Part shown: positions 59,997 to 64,000 of the stretch, piece by piece | Layout: each line of letters begins with the position of its first letter | Position numbering within the stretch: the stretch's first letter is position 1 | Source: Mesorhizobium ciceri biovar biserrulae WSM1271 | GTDB lineage: Bacteria > Pseudomonadota > Alphaproteobacteria > Rhizobiales > Rhizobiaceae | Reading direction: 5' to 3' | NCBI RefSeq assembly: GCF_000185905.1 | Contig: NC_014923.1 | Span: 5,727,501 to 5,791,500, forward strand | DNA: 64,000 nt | Notes under the pieces: generated by a model | Told to the model about the DNA's origin: nothing | Database searches by the model: none | The model's input: the letters and a program-made list of their open reading frames with translations, nothing else | Program-made: the position numbers and the translations under genes

Positions 59997-62900
59997 CGCC
60001 CCGCGTCGGAGCGCTCTCTGCTTCTGTAGGAAGTCATGAGGTCCGCTCGGGCTTGATCGGGGTCTTGCCTGATGGACGACGTGTTTGCTGCACTCGCTTG
60101 CGGCCCCGTGCTGAGGATTTGCGGATTTTCAGTCCTCTGCCTCTTCGCCGGTGTCAACAGCGCTGTGTAGTGTTCATTGTTTATGATGACGCCCCCGCTG
60201 TTCACGCGGTTGCTCCTTTCAAGTGCACTCGTCAGCTCGGCCTGGGCGTGGCGAGTCCTGCTCACGTGCCGTTCAAACGAGGCTGGCGCGACTTGTCGGG
60301 CTTGCTGCGCTTGCAACACCGCGTGTCGCACCTGCGACCCGGCTGCTCCAAACGCTTCCGCGGGGCTTGCAAGCTCGTGGGGCAAGCGCCCCTGCCACAG
60401 TCGGTTTTGCAGCGCCTGCCGATCGGGGACGAGGGCCTCGAGGTGCAGCGGCCGCTGCGGGTCTGGCAAGTCTTGGTTCGCCAATCTCTCAACCAGCGAG
60501 CGCGTGCCGTCCACCACGAACACGCCGCAATCAACACCGTTGTTCTGCAGGGCCATGGCGGGTGTCACCACGGTGGTCACTTCCAGTCTGGCTGCGAGCT
60601 CTCGTGCAGGCGCGTCATTGTATGGCAGTCCATCGCCACGACGGATGGAGTCGTAGTGATAGGCAACCGCTTTATCCGGATCGCTGCGATCTACGAGCAG
60701 CAGCGACCAATGCTCGTTGCGTCCATCATTCTCCGCCGTAGCGATGGGATCGCCACTGTTCACAGGCAGGAACACGAAGTCGGCTGCGACGTCGTTTTGA
60801 TGATAGATGGACAGCACTATAGGGTTCGGGTCCCGGTCGTGACGGCGCAGTTGCTGGGAGACCAAGGAATCCACTAGCCGCGTTCGGGCGGCGAGTGCTG
60901 GGTGGTGCATCTGCAGGCTCTGCGCCAGCAACTGGTAATCCCTGCTGATATGGGCGTCACCCAGCAGGTCGGGGCCGAGCACCGCCCCTTCGGGGAGGTT
61001 GAACGAGCCTGACGGAAGGGCTGCGATGTGAGCCTCGGAGGAGGTGGTCAGATCGACCAACGGAACACCGCGATAGGTGTCTGACTGCGTCGCTGGCAAG
61101 GCGGGTTCTGGAGCCCTTGCCGGTACTGCTGCCGCTGCAGCTTCCCTGATCGCACCGCGATGGACGAGCCAAACGGCGTTGCCGCCCTCCGGCATCAGGG
61201 CGGTGTAGCCGTGACCTTTGATATCGAAGTTCCATTCCGGCTTGTCGGCATCCGGCAAGAGGCCATGGTGATTGAGAAAAGGGAGCATCGCCTCTGGGAC
61301 GCGTTGAGTCCCATGGGAGAAGCCGTTGGGGACGGCGGACGAAAGGTCTATAAGGTCCTCGATCGCCGCGGGGGGCGCCTCAGACCTTGCGGAGGGCGCG
61401 GCCCGCTGCATCCTTCTGATGGGCTCGGCCCCTGTGCCTGGAACGGGTACCCCAGCCAAGGGCAATTCACCGAACTGCTGCATGGGGGGCTGCATTGGCA
61501 CGCGGCCGCCTGAATTGCCGATTTGGCTCGGCTGCTGCTGAAAGGCGACGACTTGCGGCGTATTCAGGGCCGTCAGCCTCTCCGCTGGCCACAGCGCTGT
61601 GGAATGTTCATTGTTGGTGACGACCCCCCGGGGTGCCCGGTGGGCGCCCTGATCAAGCGCATCCGGCAAGGGCTGTATCTGCTGTTGGCTGGCAGCTAGG
61701 ACTGGCGGAGCGGCGGCCTGAACTCCGGCCCATCCAGAGCTTGCGAAAGCGTCCGACATGCTTGTGTTGAGGTTATCCCGTCCAGCGGGCATGCTTTGAT
61801 TGTTGAAAAAAGACGAGGCGGCTTGATCATTCTGCCCTTCCTGAAGCGCGTCGAGCAACCCCTGCTCGATTCGCACAAGCGCCTCTGTATTGGTTGGCAC
61901 CACGTCGGCTCGATCAACGAACAGCGATAGGTTCGCCTTGGCAAGCGCGTATGAGTCCGCTTTGCGAATCCGCTCTAGCGCGTAGCTGAGATAGCGATCG
62001 TCTGGGTACAAGCTCTCGGCGATTTTCGCCCGCTCATCGTGATCCAGCCCAGTGATCGTCTGACCCTGTTTGTCAAGCGCCGCAGAAAATTTGCGAAGAC
62101 TACGACTATAGATAACACGGGTGCCTGAAGCCAACCCGCTGTCACCGGCCGCTTGTTCCAGGAGGTGCGCGTCTGCCTTTGCGGGCACCGGCCGGTCAGC
62201 AACTGAATAGTCCGGCTCATGATACGCACGCAGGACGTTCAACGCCGGCTTCATATCAGGGTAGTCCGAAAAGAAAGTATCGAGGTGGTCGACCAGGGAT
62301 TGGTGATTTGTTAGATCATTCGCTTGGCCGCGCTCGCCGAAATGATTCGCCAATCGGCGAAGCGAATAAGTGTAAGCTTGAAGCCTACTCTTGCTATAGC
62401 CTTGCTGAGAATCCGCAGCCTGGGCGATCGCCTTATCAATAACGTTCCAGTGTTCGTCGGACACATGGCGATAGCTGGGGTCACGACGTACTCGAGGCGC
62501 GACAGGAGCCGGATTGGAGCGGCGCGGCGCGGCCACGTGCTGCTCAATGCCCACTTGCCGGGCCGGACCCGCATCAGGCAAGCGGCCATCGCGGTCCGAG
62601 GAAGAGAGCATCGCCTGTGGGACGCGTTGAGTTCCATGGGAGACGCCTTTGGGGAGGGCGAACGAGACGGTAATGGAGCTCCCGATAGCAGCGGAGGGCG
62701 CTTCAAATTTTGCGGAGGGCGCGGCCTGCACATGCATCCTTCTGATGTGTTCGGCCCTTGCGCCTTGAACTGGTAGCCCTGCCAATGGCAATTCAGCCAA
62801 CCGCTGCATGAGGGGCTGCATCGGCACGCGGCCGCCCGAATGGCCGATTTGGCTCGGCTGCTGGTGAAGGGCGACGGCTTGCCGCGCATTCAGGGCCGCC

Positions 62901-63262
62901 AGCCTCTCCGCTGGCCACAGCGCTGTGAAATGTTCACCATTGACGATGACCAACTGTGGCCGGTGGTTGCCCTGGTCAAGCGCATCCGACAAGGGTCGGA
63001 TCTGCTGTTGGCTGGCAGCTACGATTGGCTGAGCGGCTTGATCATTCTGCTCTTGGTGAAGCACGTCGCGGAGCCCCTGTTCCACTCGCAGAACGGCCCC
63101 TTCATTGTGCGCCTCGTCGGCTCGATCATCGAACATCGGCCGGAACGCCTCGGCCACTTGCTGCTCCACGCTCACTCGCCGGGCCTCGCCCGCTTGCCGC
63201 CCTTCCAAGCCGGCGTCCTGCGGCAAAGCTGTTGCACGGGATGGATTTTTTCGCGGGTCCAC
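59993..63262 (-). CDS. VirB/VirD4 T4SS effector, C48 (SUMO/Ulp1-like) cysteine protease
   Basis: GTG start at 63262 with GAGG upstream; 1089 aa, 12 bases after virD4. Residues ~1-230 and ~470-670 are two copies of a repeat. Residues ~262-460 hold two helical SAM-like/integrase-N-like units (SKSRLQAYTYSLRRLANHFG; GTRVIYSRSLRKFSAALDKQ). Residues ~730-930 form a C48 protease with H851 (NEHWSLLLVD), D871 (HYDSI), Q906 and C912 (QNNGVDCGVFV). PAKRQRTE (1038-1045) looks like a nuclear signal. R1072-x7-R1080-x-R1082-x-R1084 fits the VirD4 export signal exactly. It closely resembles reported M. loti Msi059 in kind; related proteases are XopD and NopD. Predicted action: removing SUMO-like modifiers in plant nuclei. 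Confidence 0.9.
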   Translation of the reverse strand: MDPRKNPSRATALPQDAGLEGRQAGEARRVSVEQQVAEAFRPMFDDRADEAHNEGAVLRVEQGLRDVLHQEQNDQAAQPIVAASQQQIRPLSDALDQGNHRPQLVIVNGEHFTALWPAERLAALNARQAVALHQQPSQIGHSGGRVPMQPLMQRLAELPLAGLPVQGARAEHIRRMHVQAAPSAKFEAPSAAIGSSITVSFALPKGVSHGTQRVPQAMLSSSDRDGRLPDAGPARQVGIEQHVAAPRRSNPAPVAPRVRRDPSYRHVSDEHWNVIDKAIAQAADSQQGYSKSRLQAYTYSLRRLANHFGERGQANDLTNHQSLVDHLDTFFSDYPDMKPALNVLRAYHEPDYSVADRPVPAKADAHLLEQAAGDSGLASGTRVIYSRSLRKFSAALDKQGQTITGLDHDERAKIAESLYPDDRYLSYALERIRKADSYALAKANLSLFVDRADVVPTNTEALVRIEQGLLDALQEGQNDQAASSFFNNQSMPAGRDNLNTSMSDAFASSGWAGVQAAAPPVLAASQQQIQPLPDALDQGAHRAPRGVVTNNEHSTALWPAERLTALNTPQVVAFQQQPSQIGNSGGRVPMQPPMQQFGELPLAGVPVPGTGAEPIRRMQRAAPSARSEAPPAAIEDLIDLSSAVPNGFSHGTQRVPEAMLPFLNHHGLLPDADKPEWNFDIKGHGYTALMPEGGNAVWLVHRGAIREAAAAAVPARAPEPALPATQSDTYRGVPLVDLTTSSEAHIAALPSGSFNLPEGAVLGPDLLGDAHISRDYQLLAQSLQMHHPALAARTRLVDSLVSQQLRRHDRDPNPIVLSIYHQNDVAADFVFLPVNSGDPIATAENDGRNEHWSLLLVDRSDPDKAVAYHYDSIRRGDGLPYNDAPARELAARLEVTTVVTPAMALQNNGVDCGVFVVDGTRSLVERLANQDLPDPQRPLHLEALVPDRQALQNRLWQGRLPHELASPAEAFGAAGSQVRHAVLQAQQARQVAPASFERHVSRTRHAQAELTSALERSNRVNSGGVIINNEHYTALLTPAKRQRTENPQILSTGPQASAANTSSIRQDPDQARADLMTSYRSRERSDAGR

Positions 63263-63274
63263 ACTAGCCTCACA

Positions 63275-64000
63275 TCAAACGGTATCGTTAAATTCCTGCG
63301 CCAATCCACGCGGCGGCTCATCGAGTCGAAAGTCTGTGGAGAGTTCCTCCTCTGCTTCCGTCAACGGTGCCGGCTCCGGGAGGGCGCCTGTCTGGCCTTC
63401 AAAGATGCGTTTCAGAATGCGGTCCGAAAAATATCGCACCTTCCTCAATTGCAATGGTGGCAGACCTTTGATGAGAACGATCTCGTAGTCGTCGTCGAGC
63501 AGCCGAACCTGTTCGGGACGCAACAGCGGTGCACCTTGATGCGAATTCTGAATGTTCCAATCGAATCTTCGCGCCTGGCTGTAGGAAATCGATTTGGCTT
63601 CAAACGTGTATTCACCGATGGCTTTGGAAATGTAATTTGGGGTCTCGTCATCGGCCGTTGCCATGAACACTTGCAGGCCGGTATTGCTGAGAAAATTCTG
63701 CTTGCCAGCCTCTCCATAAGCCCCTGTCAGTGCCGAAAGGCTTTGGATGATGAGCATGAAACGCCCCTTGTAGCCCGCGATAGTCGTAATTGCGGTCTCG
63801 ATCGCCTCCAGCTTACCCAAGTGCTTGAACTCATCGAGCAGGAAGAGAACCTCGTGCTTTTCCTCCGGGCGGGGCAGCGACCGCTGTAGAATTGAAACGA
63901 TCTGCTGAAAAAACAAGCGTATCAAAGGCGCGATCACCTCAAGGTCGTTCGGACCAACGCAAAGATAGATGCACGTTCTGCGACGGCGAAGATCATACAC
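63275..64000 (-). CDS. virD4: VirD4 coupling protein, C-terminal part, 5' end outside window
   Basis: The frame enters at the right edge and ends at 63275. It carries Walker B (EVLFLLDEFKHLGKLEAIET), then GRFMLIIQSLSALTGAYGEA, FMATADDETPNYISKAIGEY, and QGAPLLRPEQVRLLDDDYEI with VLIKGLPPLQLRKVRYFSD, as in VirD4/TraG. It recruits substrates by their C-terminal signal and passes them to VirB11. Walker A and the membrane spans lie beyond the edge. The acidic tail (LTEAEEELSTDFRLDEPPRG) is typical. Confidence 0.93.
   Translation of the reverse strand: MYDLRRRRTCIYLCVGPNDLEVIAPLIRLFFQQIVSILQRSLPRPEEKHEVLFLLDEFKHLGKLEAIETAITTIAGYKGRFMLIIQSLSALTGAYGEAGKQNFLSNTGLQVFMATADDETPNYISKAIGEYTFEAKSISYSQARRFDWNIQNSHQGAPLLRPEQVRLLDDDYEIVLIKGLPPLQLRKVRYFSDRILKRIFEGQTGALPEPAPLTEAEEELSTDFRLDEPPRGLAQEFNDTV

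Noticed and set aside
59558..60877. Plus-strand open frame of 439 codons
   Set aside because: Antisense to the IS66 remnants and the effector; no recognisable domain.
62840..63889. Plus-strand open frame of 349 codons over the effector and virD4
   Set aside because: It is antisense to two well-supported genes, has no ribosome site, and its sequence follows from their codon bias.
1..64000. tRNA, rRNA, integration (att) site or plasmid origin
   Set aside because: None could be recognised by reading; a covariance-model search (tRNAscan type) would be needed to exclude a tRNA, and island ends do not appear to lie in this window.

Overview
The window looks like part of a Mesorhizobium symbiosis island, close in gene content to ICEMlSym of M. 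loti R7A. The reasons are a contiguous vitamin block (panBC, nadABC, bioBFDAZ), a VirA/VirG-controlled VirB/VirD4 type IV secretion system (T4SS) in place of a type III system, a nod-box-like site upstream of virA, and a SUMO-protease-like effector directly downstream of virD4. This placement is inference from gene content; no alignment was run.

Layout. 1-12.2 kb is an accessory zone of short genes: a truncated thermonuclease-like gene, DUF982 proteins, zinc-ribbon and single-span membrane proteins, a broken ATP-dependent DNA ligase, and an intact SRAP/YedK-type peptidase. GC-rich hairpins are scattered through it and several genes carry frameshifts. 12.2-13.2 kb has no convincing gene. 13.2-15.0 kb is a queC-queD-queE operon for 7-deazaguanine (preQ0) synthesis. 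16.7-22.3 kb is a surface-polysaccharide cluster (two glycosyltransferases, two pyruvyl transferases, one flippase). 22.9-24.2 kb holds a broken SDR gene and an unrecognised exported protein. 24.7-26.2 kb is a luxR-luxI quorum-sensing pair with a clear lux box. 26.3-37.8 kb is the vitamin block, including a NadQ/NrtR-type regulator next to nadABC. 38.2-41.5 kb holds an MFS exporter and a hipBA toxin-antitoxin pair. 42.0-45.8 kb is nod box, alpha-carbonic anhydrase and virA. 46.0-55.4 kb is virB1-virB11 on the minus strand, and virG follows on the plus strand. 57.4-60.0 kb is decayed IS66-family DNA. 60.0-64.0 kb is the effector gene and the 3' part of virD4, which runs off the window.

How the parts fit. 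The proposed chain is: legume flavonoid and NodD act at the nod box; carbonic anhydrase and virA are transcribed; VirA phosphorylates VirG; VirG acts at a vir box upstream of virB1 to express the VirB machine; VirD4 couples the effector to the channel. The effector carries a complete C48 cysteine-protease catalytic set, a nuclear-localisation-like basic patch, and a C-terminal arginine pattern that exactly fits the published VirD4 transport signal. Pantothenate, NAD and biotin synthesis would support growth of recipients of the island in soil or the rhizosphere.
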